Under the pieces are notes generated by a model. The model searched no databases. It was not told the DNA's origin and saw only the letters and a program-made list of their open reading frames with translations. A stretch of 64,000 nucleotides of DNA. Source: Sanguinoderma infundibulare (taxonomy: Eukaryota; Basidiomycota; Agaricomycetes; Polyporales; Polyporaceae). Shown here piece by piece: positions 33,816 to 45,179 of this stretch. The stretch lies in the NCBI GenBank assembly GCA_032821775.1, contig JAVLRN010000012.1:1-64000 (forward strand), read 5' to 3'. How positions within the stretch are numbered: the stretch's first letter is position 1; the number at the start of each line of letters is the position of its first letter. The translations under genes were made by a program, and so were the position numbers.

Positions 33816-34298
33816 GTCGGTAGGGAGTCTACAAAGAGATGAAGTTGCACAGAGGAAGGAGAAAGGAGGACTACTGCATGCGTTATAGTGAGCACGAGCA
33901 GATCGATGGACACTATCACATAGACGCTGTGTTCGACGTTTATGAAAGAGCGTCTAGGTTGGTTAAAAATGGGCTTTCAGAGCGAGGGAGGGCTGGAGAG
34001 GACGGCATTCGTGTCGACAATATTGATGGGCGTCTCTTCAGGCGTGCACAATGGTACACGTGCCAGAATGGATACTCGTCGACTTCGAGCGGCGAAATCC
34101 AACAAATCGAGCGCGGTAAGTGCGAGCTATATCGCGGCGGACCTGTAACACATCGAACATGGGACTTTCAGATACGCAAAATTGTAAAGAGTAAAGAAGC
34201 GACGCTCCGCTGATGGAGCCCGTCCATGGCTATAGCCACAAGATACACCATGTGCCCATTCACCAACTGAACCCCAAAGCCAACACCAAGGGAAGCCA
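33816..34298. other. Intergenic region between hydrolase 5' end and formamidase 3' end
   Basis: No gene recognised. It should carry the hydrolase promoter. Confidence 0.5.
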
Positions 34299-36729
34299 TT
34301 AAGAGTCGACCAGACCGTCGCTGCGTATCGCGCACTGGCCTCGTGCCTTCGCACTCAAGCCTTCCTCCCGCGGCAAGATATCCTGTGCAGGGAACGGGTC
34401 AGCGTTGCAAGGTGCGCAAGGACTCGCATAAACTAGCTACCCACGTCTTCGAAGATCCCGATCGGCAGCGCGAGGGTGACGCACGCGTTCGGCGAGTCCT
34501 GTCCGACATACCCTATGAGTCCTCGAGTAAGTCTTAAGTCTGGAAGAGAGGGACGCGAACCACTATCGCGCCGACGTGGCTCTCCACCGGGGCCGCAGAA
34601 AGGAGAAGATCTTTGGACTGCGGTCAGAAGCGCGTTAGGTGAGTGAATGGCGTTGGGGCTTACAGGCCTGCTGGCGCGCTATATATCCAACATATGTCAG
34701 GCTGTGTCATTCTGCGGCGAAACAATTTCTGCCTACTGTATCCAAGCTGAGAGGATGAGGGTAAGTGAACCCTTCACAGGATGAATTGGAGACGGGAAGC
34801 TCACCTTCTGGAGATATGCGATAGCATTTAGGGCGGCTTGCTTGTACGCCACGGTACTGTGCCAATGCTCATCATTCTGTTATAAATGATCGTTGGAGCC
34901 CTTCTTACGCGTCCATGTTGTACTGAGTACCGTCGCCATCTGTGTCCACGGTAACCGTCAAGTCTCCACGACTTGGAGATGAACGCAAGGAAGCTCACGG
35001 TAGTCGACACTGATCCCTTCGAAGATAAGCTAATGTCGGAGTCAGAGCTAATCAGAGAACAGGTTCTTGAGCATTTTGAGAATGCTGATTTTCATACCTT
35101 GGCGGAGTAGAAGGGGTCCACCGGAGAGGGCTACAGGCGTGCGTCATAAATGCTGGGACTAGTGACAACCACCAGGGCAGGCTTACGAGGAAAATGGGTT
35201 GCTTCAGCGCGAACTTCTCGATGCCGTTCTTGATGATACTGCAACTGAACGTAATGATTCCAGCCTGTTTCCTGCATTCAAACCTCATCCTGTTATGATA
35301 GATTTCGGGGTTCTTACCATCTCAATGGCCCCGCAGAAGGACATCTATACCCCTGCTTCTCAGCAATTTTTCATCGATATCAACTCACGTATTACCTCTC
35401 CCTAAGGAGCGCAACTCCATCAGAGCAAGAACTACGGTCCAGAAAGCTTCGCTTACTTACATCTCCTTGCGAGAAGTGCAAATCTCCAACGGACAAGTTC
35501 GCGCCCTTGACGAACACGGGGAAGTAGCATCTTGACCCCTTTGACAAATTCTTGATCTGCGTTCCCGTTAGCCCATGCACAGCTCCCCAGGGCCAGTACA
35601 CGAGCTTCACGAAACCACTTACATCGCAGTTTCCCCCATGCTCCCGCCCGGGGACCGTCCTCGCGCCCTCCCGATATACCTTTGCCCGCACCTCGTCCGA
35701 CAAGTCCTGCCCCACGTAGGCTCCCTGAGGCTCGGGCGGGAACGCGACCGCGGGGACGGCCCCGGGGTGCTGCGCGATGAGCGCCGCCTCGCGCACGTTC
35801 CAAGTGTCGAGCAGCTCCTGCGAGGGCGCGGTGCCGATGAGGCCCGGGTGCGAGACGCCTGCGAAGCGGACGCCGGGGATGTGCCGCGAGGAGGCGTAGA
35901 CCCCATGGAAGTCCCAGATTGCTTTGGCAGCGCGAGATTTGAACTCCTTGGCTGGAAGGGAGATGCGGATCGTGAATTGTACGTGGAGTGAACGTTGAAC
36001 ACTCAAGGGCGAGCATGGGAAGGCGAGGAGAGAGAGGGACGTACCGAATAGCCCACCGCCGTTCTCGAGCTCGAAGATGCCGGTGTAGCCCCAGGGCATT
36101 TTGTCGAATGGTTGGACTGCCACAATATGACGTCATTTACGCTCTGCAGGAGTTGTGGGGGGAGTTAGACCGCACCGTCTAGGATGTCGACTACGAGACA
36201 GTCTCCGGGCTCCGCGCCCTCGATGGCGACGGGCCCGGAGAGGTTGTGTATCTTCGTGAGGTCGACGTTCTTGATGTCGTCGCTGCAATCGTTGTTTCCG
36301 ATCTGGGCACCCGTCCAGTCTGTTCGGGTAGGGGGAAGTTGCAGGGAATATTACGATGGTTACACTCTGTGATACTTGAAGGTCTACGCACCAACACATT
36401 GCACTTTGAAGACGTCTCCGGGCTTCACAGTAGCCACAGGTGGGATGTCTGGGCTTCCAAGGGATCACTCCGATGTTTCATAGCATGGAAGGATACATCC
36501 GCTTACTGCCAACGGTTGTGGATGCCCTGTAGAACACGCCAAAGCTCAAGCAAAGAATCATAATGATGCGTAAGGATCATATGACATACCTTCTGCTGGT
36601 CCGCAGGACTGTCAGAAGGAGCCACCTTTCGTCAGTCGTCCTCTAAAGCACCTCGCGTCTGCGAACGCACACAAAAGGGTCGACCTCGATAAGGGTCGGA
36701 ACAGGAACCGAGTTTGCCTTCGTCGCCAT
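34299..36729 (-). CDS. Formamidase (FmdA/AmdA family), many small exons
   Basis: The enzyme hydrolyses formamide (or acetamide) to the acid and ammonia, a nitrogen-supply step in the cytosol. Start ATG at 36727-36729 (MATKANSVPVPTLIEVDP). The joined exons then give GIHNRWH, DIPPVATVKPGDVFKVQC, WTGAQIGNNDCSDDIKNVDL, LSGPVAIEGAEPGDCLVVDI, PFDKMPWGYTGIFELENGG, RHIPGVRFAGVSHPGLIGTA, GREHGGNCD, ANLSVGDLHFSQGD and FCGAIEM. These are the family signature blocks in the right order. Conserved text continues through ITFSCSIIKNGIEKFALKQP, SPVDPFYSAK, LIFEGISVDY, NMDATVAYKQAALNAIAYLQ, LLLSAAPVESHVGAIV, SPNACVTLALPIGIFED and DILPREEG. The stop is at 34299-34301. A 6-nt microexon lies at 35396-35401. The join after AIAYLQK (LGY...) to SKDLLLSAAP is not in phase with a canonical splice, so a frameshift or an odd splice may exist there. 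Confidence 0.85.
35396..35401 (-). other. 6-nt microexon (Gly-Glu) of the formamidase gene
   Basis: On the coding strand the order is tag | GGAGAG | gtaata. Including it gives GD-GE-MSFCGAIEM, which restores the conserved GDGE(I)SFCGAIEM block. Skipping it would delete the two conserved residues. The next exon (35318-35344) is only 27 nt. Confidence 0.7.
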
Positions 36730-37618
36730 TGATCTTCCTCTCCTAGTCGCAGTTTCCGGTATGTTCAAGTTATGGTTGGAAGTGCTTCAAGACCAGCGTC
36801 CACCAGCCCAAGAAGAAGCGGATCGTGTCCTCCCGCCTCTCCTCCCCCCGCTCTTTCTTTATCTTCCTGACGCCGACGATAAGCTCGGCTACGCCTGCAC
36901 GCCAGAAGCACACGGCGTCGTGGACACTGGAGACTATTCCAGGGCCATATACCAAAGATAACCCAGGACCACTGCGGACGACATCAGCGCGATAAGATAG
37001 GACAAACCCTACCAACAGAATCGCCCGCCCCTCGCTCGCACGGGCATATGCAGATGACCTTCCCGGCGCAACGCAGCGCGACACGTGTGGTAGAGGTGTG
37101 GAACAGCGGAGGGGCGGGTGCCGGCATTCCAGAGATAGCACGCCCAAGGTCTATAGCCGAGATACAGCATCTGCAATTGCAAAATGATGAGAGGAGGGTC
37201 GGGATGGAAATGTACTCACCAGGCGGGAACCTAGGGCCTTGAGCTCGACTTCGACGCCAGGGAGGCTTTTCGGCAAGGTTGGTTATGGCATTCAGTGTAA
37301 TACTGTAGTCGTACATGCAAGATTGAACCAGGGAGTCGAGAGAATGAGCAAGACATCGTGAGTGGTCGTGACGGCAATGGATCTGTGGTATCTTGAGACA
37401 TGACGCGTACGTGAGGCATGGGAAACAACAAATGAATCGTGCGTGGGTGAATAAGTCAGCGTGCAAGGTCAACGGGCCCGGATGGAATGATACATTAGGA
37501 GAGATGACTCGGAAGGAATTGAGGAGATAGACATCGTCAAACATGGAGGAGACAGGGCATGAGATGGGTGGTATGTGTTCCAGGCAGTCCAGGGTAACGG
37601 GCGCAGGGCCATGGTCAA
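36730..37618. other. Intergenic region
   Basis: No gene recognised. It spans the formamidase promoter and the arrestin 3' flank. The longest minus frame (36984-37622) has no domain signature and runs into the arrestin gene's end; I treat it as untranslated. Confidence 0.5.
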
Positions 37619-40600
37619 TCATGATGCGTTCACTTGTCCTTGGTATCTTTTGATCAGTTCCCTGAGACGGGCCTGTCCGAAGCCGTAGTCCGCCTTCGCA
37701 GGGGGAGACACAGGGGGAGTTGCGGTGGCGGCGGTCTCTGTGATACCTGTGATCTTCGTCGTGATCTGCGGCTTGCCTGCAAAAGTACTAGTGACAGGTT
37801 CCGCCTCAGAGATCGTAGGCGGCAGCTTCATGTTCATCTTCGTCCGCTCTGCGCGAGCAGGCGCCGGGCGCGCAAGGGACGCAGTCGACGAGAGCATCGG
37901 GGTAGCAGTCGACGACGAGACCACGGCGGGGACAGACGGCGACTTGATCATCCTCGCCCGCTTCGCCGTAAGGTCCGCAACAGAGGTGATCATCGGGTCC
38001 GCCGCAGGCGACGTAACAGCGGGCGACGAATGCCCCGTCTTCGCCGACGGCCTCAACGCCTTCGGACGCCCGTCCGCCACCGCCGACGTAACGGCAGCAT
38101 CAGCAGCAGCCTTGGGGGACCGCAGCCCATCCGGCTTCGCCTTAATCGCAGGAGGGTTCTTCGGTGTCGCCGCACCGCTTTGCTCGACGGTCGCCCTCCA
38201 CTGTTCCACCAGGTTCGTTGCGTTCGCCTTCGGTTTCGCCGGAGCGGGTGCAGGCTTTGGCTTTGGCGTGGCGTCGCTGGGCCCGGACTGCGTAGCAGAT
38301 GCCCAAATCGCGGCGACGGAGGTGACGATGCCGCCCCTGCCCCCACGCGCAGACCGGATATCGTACTTGACCTCCGAGTCCAACGGGCGGGGCGGGTACA
38401 GGCCAGGCCGGGGCGCCGCCTTCGGTAGGAGGTCGAAAGGCACGCCCTTCTTGCCCGCTTTAATGACCTGAGGTTGGGGGCGCACGGTGCCGATGGGCAA
38501 GAAGCCAGACGAGCGCGGGTTCGGGGCCGCTTGCGGCTCTTGCTCTTGACGAGATTCAGATGCCTTCGGGGCGAAGGGCGCAACGTCTGCGAGGACCTCC
38601 GCGCTCTTCCTCGCCCTGACGGACGGTACAGGGGGCTCAGCGAGGTTCCTCGCGCTGCGCGCCGGACTGATGCCTCGGCTGTGCGCCGACGAAACTGCAG
38701 GACTAATCGCAGGACTCCTCCCCAGACTGCGCGCAGGGGACCTCCCCCTCCTCGGCGACGGGCTCGCAGGCGGCGGAGTCTCAGACGGCGGGGGCGGCTG
38801 GCTCCCCGGCGCCGCCTCGTGGTCGATCCCGCCCAGCCACGCCGCGATGCGCCCCTGCGCGGCCCGCCTCAATTTCTGCATCTCCTTGTCCTTGTGCCCG
38901 CCGTCCGAGCCCGCGGTGTGCTTGCTGCTGCCATGCTGCTGCTTCTTGCTCTTTGCGCCTCCCGAGCCGTGCGACGACTTCTTGCCCGCCGTTTGCTGGC
39001 TGTCGCGTCCACCACGCGTGGCCTGGTTCGAGTCCCGCGTGCGCCTCAAGTCCTCCTGCTCAACCTGTGGTTCGGGCTCGGGCTCGGGTCCGCGGTCGCT
39101 CCCGCCCCCGCGACTAAACTTGCCGCGCTTGAGCGTCTTCTCGTCCGCGTCGATCTCCAGCCCGCCCAGCGTAAGGCTCGAAATGGCCGAGTCGACAGGC
39201 GGCTCGGGGTCTTGAGTCCTGGGGATGGCAATAGGCTCTGGCAAGATGGTGCGGACGTCGGGCGCGCGAGGGCGTTCTGGCTTGCGCGTGCCAACGTCAG
39301 CAAGGAGGCGCGCTTCGAGTGCATCAAGGCCCGAGAGCTCTGCCGCAGCCGGAATCCCAGAGTGCAGGCGGGGAACTTTGAGCGAGGTAGAGGCAACAGC
39401 GGCGAGGGTGGGCGTTGGGGGCGCCTCCTCTGCTTCGACGAGGTCCGGCGGGAAGAGCGTGTCTGCGCGACCGCGCGGGGTCGAGACGTTCTCTTTCCCG
39501 GACGGCACTGGGGGCTTGGGCAGGCTCTTGTCCCTGCTCTCCCCGCTGAGGCTCCGCTCGATCAGCGCCGCCTCGGGTCGCTGCTCCGCCTCCGCGGCGA
39601 TGCGCTCCAGGTTCTCGACCTGCGTAACCTGCTCGAACGGGTCCTTCGAGAACGACAGCTTCGGCGAGAGCATCGGGCGCGGGGACACGACCGAACCGCC
39701 CGTGAGCAGCGGGGACAGCGTGAGGCCTTTGCGCGTGTGCAGCCGAGGCGAAGGGGGCGGACTCGCGTCGAATTCGGAGTTGGAGCTGTTCCCGACGTCT
39801 GCGAAGACGTGCGTGCCGGGGGCAAGCGCGATGGTCGCGTACGCCGCGTGGCCCTCTGCGCGTTGGTACCGGTGCGCGGGCGGGGATGCGGAGCGGTGGC
39901 GTGTGGACATGCGCAGGTGGTGCGAGATGCGCGACGCGCGCTCGCCCTTGCCTTCTTCGCGGTGGCCTTCGGTTTGCCCACCGGTGGGCAGGGGAATGAG
40001 CGGTGGCGGAGGCGCCGCTTGCGTGTCTGGCAGCCCGGAAAGGTTGTGCAGCGGCTGTGACGGGGTGGGCTCCGCGCTGGATGGTCGTGGGGGCGACACG
40101 AAGAGTTGAGCTATAGAAGGATCTGGGTGGCCATAATATGGGGGCTGTCCGTAGACGCTCGGGAACGGCATCTGTATCGCAGGTAGCCAGACTTGTCCGT
40201 GCTCTACATAAGGTGCCAGGGGTGGTGACATGGCAGGGACGGGGGGTGACATGGGCGGCACTGGGTACGCGTATGGACTCATGGGTCGGTCCATGTAGGG
40301 TGCTGGAGACGTAGAGGGCTGGTACATCATTCCGGAAGCAGGGTCGTACAACGGAGCACTCATAGATGTAGGGGGTATCGCATACACATCTGGAGGAGGG
40401 TAATCCGGGACGACGGAAGGGTCGACGACCTTCACTGGGAGGTCTAACCGGATGTCTTTACTGCTCCGTGATACGTTAGACGTTCGTGACGCACAGAAGA
40501 GCAATACAGCTCACCTCCCGATACCCATGGTCAGCTTAATGCCGACTGTACAGCGTACCTCGAACAGGCACTCAGTGGCATTGTTCCCGTCGCCGATTCG

Positions 40601-41839
40601 GCGGCCACCCCGAACGCCTCGCGCGTGCGTGGGGACATCGACGACCAAATTCGCCACGCCCTCCACACCGGGAGCGATGATATATTCTGGCCCACGGAAG
40701 TTCACGGACGTGACAGTGTCGTTAATCTGAAGAGGTTGTGTCTGTGTCGCAAAGTTAGGCAGATAAAGATCTCGCGTCAAGGCGACCGACAGGCCCGAAT
40801 TCTACAAACACGTTCAGTTCCGCGCAATATCGGCGCGGTGGACCGCAACACAACGTACCTTCTTGGAAGAGTGGTTCTTGACCTGCAGCTCTATACACGC
40901 AGGCTGACCGGCAACCATGAAGCCGCCGAGTACCTTGCCCTGCATCCAGATCTTGCCATTCTCTCCGACGATGATGCCTTCGGCCTCTCCTCGAGCGGGG
41001 TCGTGCTCGTACTGCTCTACAACCTCGACCTGCTTCTTGTCGGTCACGAGCTTCTTCTCGCCCTTCCATGCCACGCCCACGCTCGCTCTAACTTCGTAGC
41101 GTAAGCGTGCGAGTCCCGAACCGAATTCTATGGATGACGGCGATGATTCCGGGAGCGGAAATTGGAAGAAAAATGTCGTGATTCCGCGGCGGGCGTGATA
41201 GTAGTTGGAGGGTAGCGGAGGGTCTCCGGGCGCCGGGTAGGGATGTACGGAGTTAGACGGCGGCAGACCAGGCCCTTGGAACAGTCGCCTTGAGTGAAGG
41301 AAGGTCGAGGTCGCGGAGTGGTCTCTGGATGTCAATTCTGTGGCCTTGATATGAGTGTCCTTATTGAATAACAGCGTTTTACAGGCAATAGGACATGATC
41401 TGGGCTCCGAGCTTTGCCCGTATCGCAAGAGCTGATGATGCAGGCACTCGTAATGCTAACGTACTTGAAGCCACACGCAGTTGTGGTAGACGTCCGAGAT
41501 TGACTGAAGCTGATCTCGAGAGTCATGACAGCTCTCCATGAGAAAACTGATGCATGCTTAAGCGACTCCACAACGTGCACAGCAGCCTTACAAGGAAACG
41601 TGCAAATATGGAAGAAAAAGCAGGGAAATATGAGACAGACCTTCGACGGCAAACAGCTCGACCATGATGACCCCGATCCCGAGCCCCTTCTCGGCCTTGC
41701 ACTCCATCTCCACCTTTCCTGCCACCATTCCGCCCGCAGCGAATTGCTGATCGGCGAATCTGAGCGTGACCTTGACCTTTGGGTGATGTGGGGAGGCATT
41801 CATGGGCTCCGGTCGCGTCTGGGAGGGTTTTCCTGCCAT
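37619..41839 (-). CDS. Alpha-arrestin-like protein with a very long disordered tail
   Basis: Four main exons. Exon 1 (from 41839, MAGKPSQTRPEPMNASPH) has KVKVTLRFADQQFAAGGMVA, an arrestin-N strand pattern. Exon 2 has YYHARRGITTFFFQFPLP, SGLARLRYEVRASVGVAW and GGFMVAGQPACIELQVKNHS. Exon 3 starts the arrestin-C half (YLPNFATQTQPLQINDTV, NATECLFEVRCTVGIKLTMG). Exon 4 is a single frame of over 900 codons rich in P, S, A and R. It holds repeats such as RSPARSLGRSPAISPAVSSA, basic and acidic patches, and the C-terminus LRELIKRYQGQVNAS (stop 37619-37621). QPPYYGHP contains a PPxY motif that could bind WW domains of an Rsp5-type ligase. Such adaptors guide ubiquitin-dependent endocytosis of transporters; the target is unknown. 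The tail is long for the family. Confidence 0.82.
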
Positions 41840-42337
41840 GGCGAGCTCGGTGGTCGAAACGTCGTTATAAATCCAGCATGAACAAGCAGACTAAGAGCAA
41901 AGCTGAGATAGAACAGTTACAAGAACAGAGCGAAGATGCAATAAAGATACAAGCACAGAGAGCAGGGTAGACTGGTCAGACTGGTCACTGGAGGAGATAA
42001 CTTGGCGGAGACCACCAAGCCTCGAGGGGAAGAAGCGTGACCGCCGTCGTGACCCTGTGATGTAAGAGGTGTGACGGCTGGTGACAGGATTCGCGCGCAC
42101 AGCCGCGTCGCGCGATTCGCGTCTTTGAGCGCGTCTTCTTGGTCTGCTCCCCAGTGCTGAGTGTCTACATCTACGAGCCTGTTTTTGGCTTTTGTCTCTC
42201 CTTAACCACCCCGTCATCTTGCTGAACGACGCAAACTACGACCAGTGCCGCTTCTTTACAACTGCTCTACGTTAAATCAACGCTTTCTGCTCTGCCGAGA
42301 AGGCTCCGAAGAACGCAATCACAATAGGCAGCTCAAC
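41840..42337. promoter_or_regulatory. Divergent promoter region (arrestin / 42338 gene)
   Basis: About 500 bp between two divergent start codons. No clear TATA. It probably drives both genes. Confidence 0.5.
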
Positions 42338-42780
42338 ATGGCTCCAAAGTACTCCCACGTAAAGAAGAGACCACCCTCAAAGAAAGCCCAACACAAGGAC
42401 CATGGCTTGACGCACACCCGCCACCACGCTCACGACCACCCACTTCCTAGCCCCCAGGCCGCCCGCAGTATCTCCCAAACCACCGCAGCCGTCTCAAAGC
42501 TCGAGCGCGCCATCTCGCGCATCATCCTCATCCGCTACGAGCAGGATATCGTGCGCCTGTTCTCCGCCCACCTCTACTATGTCTCCCTCCTCCACATTCC
42601 CACCTTCATCCTCCGGTGCATAACCGTTGGCGGGCCTAGCTGGGTCGCGGCCAATGCAGACTGCGACGAGATCAAGGACTTCTTCCGCAGCGCCATGGCT
42701 ATGGACCTGCGCCAAGCGGGGGATCGCGTCGCGACCAAGAGCGTGCTCTGGACGTATACGGCGCTCAGGCATTTTGTGAG
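42338..42780 (+). CDS. Unknown protein, first exon (histidine/basic N-terminus, helical core)
   Basis: The ATG at 42338 is followed by a basic, His-rich lead (HTRHHAHDHPLPSP) and then helices: SQTTAAVSKLERAISRIILI, RLFSAHLYYVSLLHIPTF and ALRHF. The frame ends at a good donor (ATTTT|GTGAGT). A later stretch (about 42965-43080, LKALKHLVTVRELHAHPAMG) may continue it after introns. It could be the N-terminal part of the TPR gene that ends at 45179, since no other start for that gene is evident, but the link through 42.8-43.7 kb is not established. Family not recognised. Confidence 0.55.
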
Positions 42781-43265
42781 TCCCACCCTCGGGTCTCGTT
42801 CTTCGCGATTCAAGGACAGGACCATTTCCTGGCTCCCTTTTACTCTGGTCGCGTGCGCGCATCCACTGGCGCTGCGGTAACCGCAATTCTTGGTCGTCGC
42901 CGAGTCGTTCCTGTCCATCACAGTATGCGTCTCTCCTGCTTTATGGCATGGTCGCTATGTGCGTTCTCTCGTGTCTGACAAGGGCAGTTGAAGGCTTTGA
43001 AGCACCTGGTCACAGTTCGCGAATTACACGCGCACCCCGCAATGGGAGAAGGAGCGCTCTGGGTCCACCTGAGCCGCTGCACGTGTGAAGCTACTCCTCT
43101 GGTGTTGCGCGACGCGTGATCGAGAACGTAGGCGATTGTCGTCATGCATTGGCAACGATTCCGCGATGCTCGAGCCTGGGCGTGCATGGGAGGTCATCGT
43201 GCATACATAACCACCATGGCGCCAGTCGCGTGTGCGACGCGCGCTGCAATATTGGAAATGAGGAA

Positions 43266-43440
43266 GAAGGTCGGCTACTTGATCTGTTGCGAAGAGCGAG
43301 CAGTCGCGCTGCGATTGTGCGCGTGTGCGCGAAGGGACGGCGACCCCAGACATTTTGGACACGTCTGCCTCCTCCCATACTGCTCCAAAAGTGGTCCCAA
43401 CACAATGTCTCCAAACCACCGCGCGATGTAATGTGCACGG
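43266..43440 (+). other. Possible degenerate MYND-type zinc finger
   Basis: One plus frame reads EERAVALRLCACAR, then YCSK, then PNHRAM followed by a stop and a shifted TGC. These pieces mirror the MYND order (LRLC..C, YCSK.CQ, HR..C). Cysteine spacing is wrong and the frame breaks, so it is either a misread splice pattern or a relic. Confidence 0.3.
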
Positions 43441-43675
43441 TCTATGCCCTCTTCCCAATCACATCTTTTTCTCCAGCACTCGTTCATTATCGAGTAACAG
43501 CGGTCCGCACCGGTGACTTTGCAACCCTTTTGAAGCCGGCGGTGCCAGCGGCACCCGCCTCACGGACTTGTATTTGGATCTCTATAGACTTCGGCCACTT
43601 GCGTCTCCTGGAAACGCCGCTCTGCCGCCTGCGTTCCTTTTCCCGGTGCTCACTGATCTAGCCCTTCCACTCAGG

Positions 43676-45179
43676 CAAAGTCAAACGGCATCCCAATCTG
43701 TGAGCGGCGCGGCCTGCACTCGGTCCAGCTCCTCCCGCACTACGATGCCCTCAAGGCGCACCTCGACGCGCTCGAGGCCCAGCACTCGTCCCGCTTCGCC
43801 AAGCCGCCCCACCTCGGCCCGCCCGTGGACAGCTACGAGGTGCTCGCAGGCACCGCACGTGCGAACAGCAAGGCGGGGGACGCGGACTGGCAGGAACGCG
43901 TGCGCGAGGGGTACGAGCGCGCGTGCGGCACGCTGTGGAGCGTCGCGCGCGAGTTCGACGTGCGCGGGTACGGGCTCGTGCTGAGAGAGAAGCTGACGGC
44001 CAAGTGGTGCGAGTGCGGGTGCTCGACGGACCACCTGGGAGAGGTGTGCGAGCAGACGGTCCGGGCGGAGGAGCAGGAGAGCGGGGTGAGGTCGGGCAAG
44101 GAGAGGGAGTGGGACGGACGAGGTGCGTTTTCTACGTTCTTTGGTCGCAAGCACCAGCTGAGCAGGCCCGATCGTGCCTATTTAGGGTCTGGCGTGTCTG
44201 GGTGGGGTACGGAGGAAGAGGAGGACTTGTGGGATGTGGATTTCGACTTTGGCGGTCAGGATGCGGAGAGCAAGCCGGACGACTCCGACATGACGGTCGG
44301 GGAGCTCATGGAGTGGAGATATATGTGTGCCGAACGAGAAAAGGAACAGGTCCCGCTACTGCGCTGCTTCCCTGTATACAATGTGACCCTCATACATCGA
44401 GTCGCAGGGAAATCTCGCGTTCAGAAAAGGCGACTACGTGCATGCCATCACCCACTACAAGAACGCGTACCGGATCGAGCCGGAGCTGCCGCACTACCAG
44501 CTTAACCTTGCCGCGGCGTATCTGAAGGCCAACAAGTACGTAACATGACGTCTTCTTCCGTCCTCGACTGACGGTGCTGTGTGCAGCTTCGTGGAAGCCG
44601 AGAAGGCGTGCGACGTCGCGCTCAGCCAACACAGCAGCGTCAAGGGTCACTGGCGGAGAGCCCAAGCACGAAAAGCCCAAGGCCGAATAGAGGACGCTCT
44701 CAAAGGTAGCCCCAATCGCTCTCTTTGTCGTGTACAGATCCTCACGCGACCGTTGCACAGATCTGCGACATGTGCTACGTCGGCAGCCCTCGAACGCCGA
44801 AGCTCGCGCGGAGATCACGGCGCTCTGTCCCCCAGAACCGTCCTCGGCAGACGCGTCGTGTCCGTCGTCGTCCTCCGCCCAGCCGTCCTCGTCCGGATCC
44901 GCGTCCACGTGGATCCCGCCGCCCGAGCAGCCCGCGCCGCTGCCGTTCGCGCGCATCAAGACGGACCACCGCACGCTGAAGATCTCCTCTATCCCGATCA
45001 CGGTCGACATCCCCGTCGACTTCCCGGCGTTCGCCGCGTCCGCGGGCATGCGCGAGAGCAAGCTCCCTGGGGACCCAAGTCCGCCTTCGAGCTCGGGCGG
45101 GGCTTCTGGGCCGACGGGGACGAACACGTTCCAGTATCACTCCTGGGAGCGGTACATGGTGCAGAAGGTGTCTGATTGA
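43676..45179 (+). CDS. TPR-repeat protein (C-terminal exons; 5' end unresolved)
   Basis: The exon begins after the acceptor CACTCAG at about 43675: AKSNGIPICERRGLHSVQLL and HYDALKAHLDALEAQHSS. A helical region with WCECGCSTDHLGEVC follows (four nearby cysteines, possibly a metal site). An acidic stretch ends near WRYMCAEREK. After an intron come about two and a half TPR units: LAFRKGDYVHAITHYKNAY, LNLAAAYLKANNFVEAEKAC, SVKGHWRRAQARKAQGRIED and LRHVLRRQPSNAEARAEI. A serine/proline linker and a short conserved-looking end (NTFQYHSWERYMVQKVSD, stop 45177-45179) follow. TPRs form helical scaffolds for protein partners. No start codon is in frame in the first exon seen, so the gene begins upstream, perhaps at 42338. 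Confidence 0.7.

Noticed and set aside
36984..37622. 212-codon minus frame next to the arrestin stop
   Set aside because: No domain, poor start context, and it begins at the arrestin stop; better explained as 3' flank.
38474..40060. 528-codon plus-strand frame opposite the arrestin tail
   Set aside because: Arginine-rich shadow of the proline/serine-rich tail on the other strand; no ATG-led domain or splice signal.
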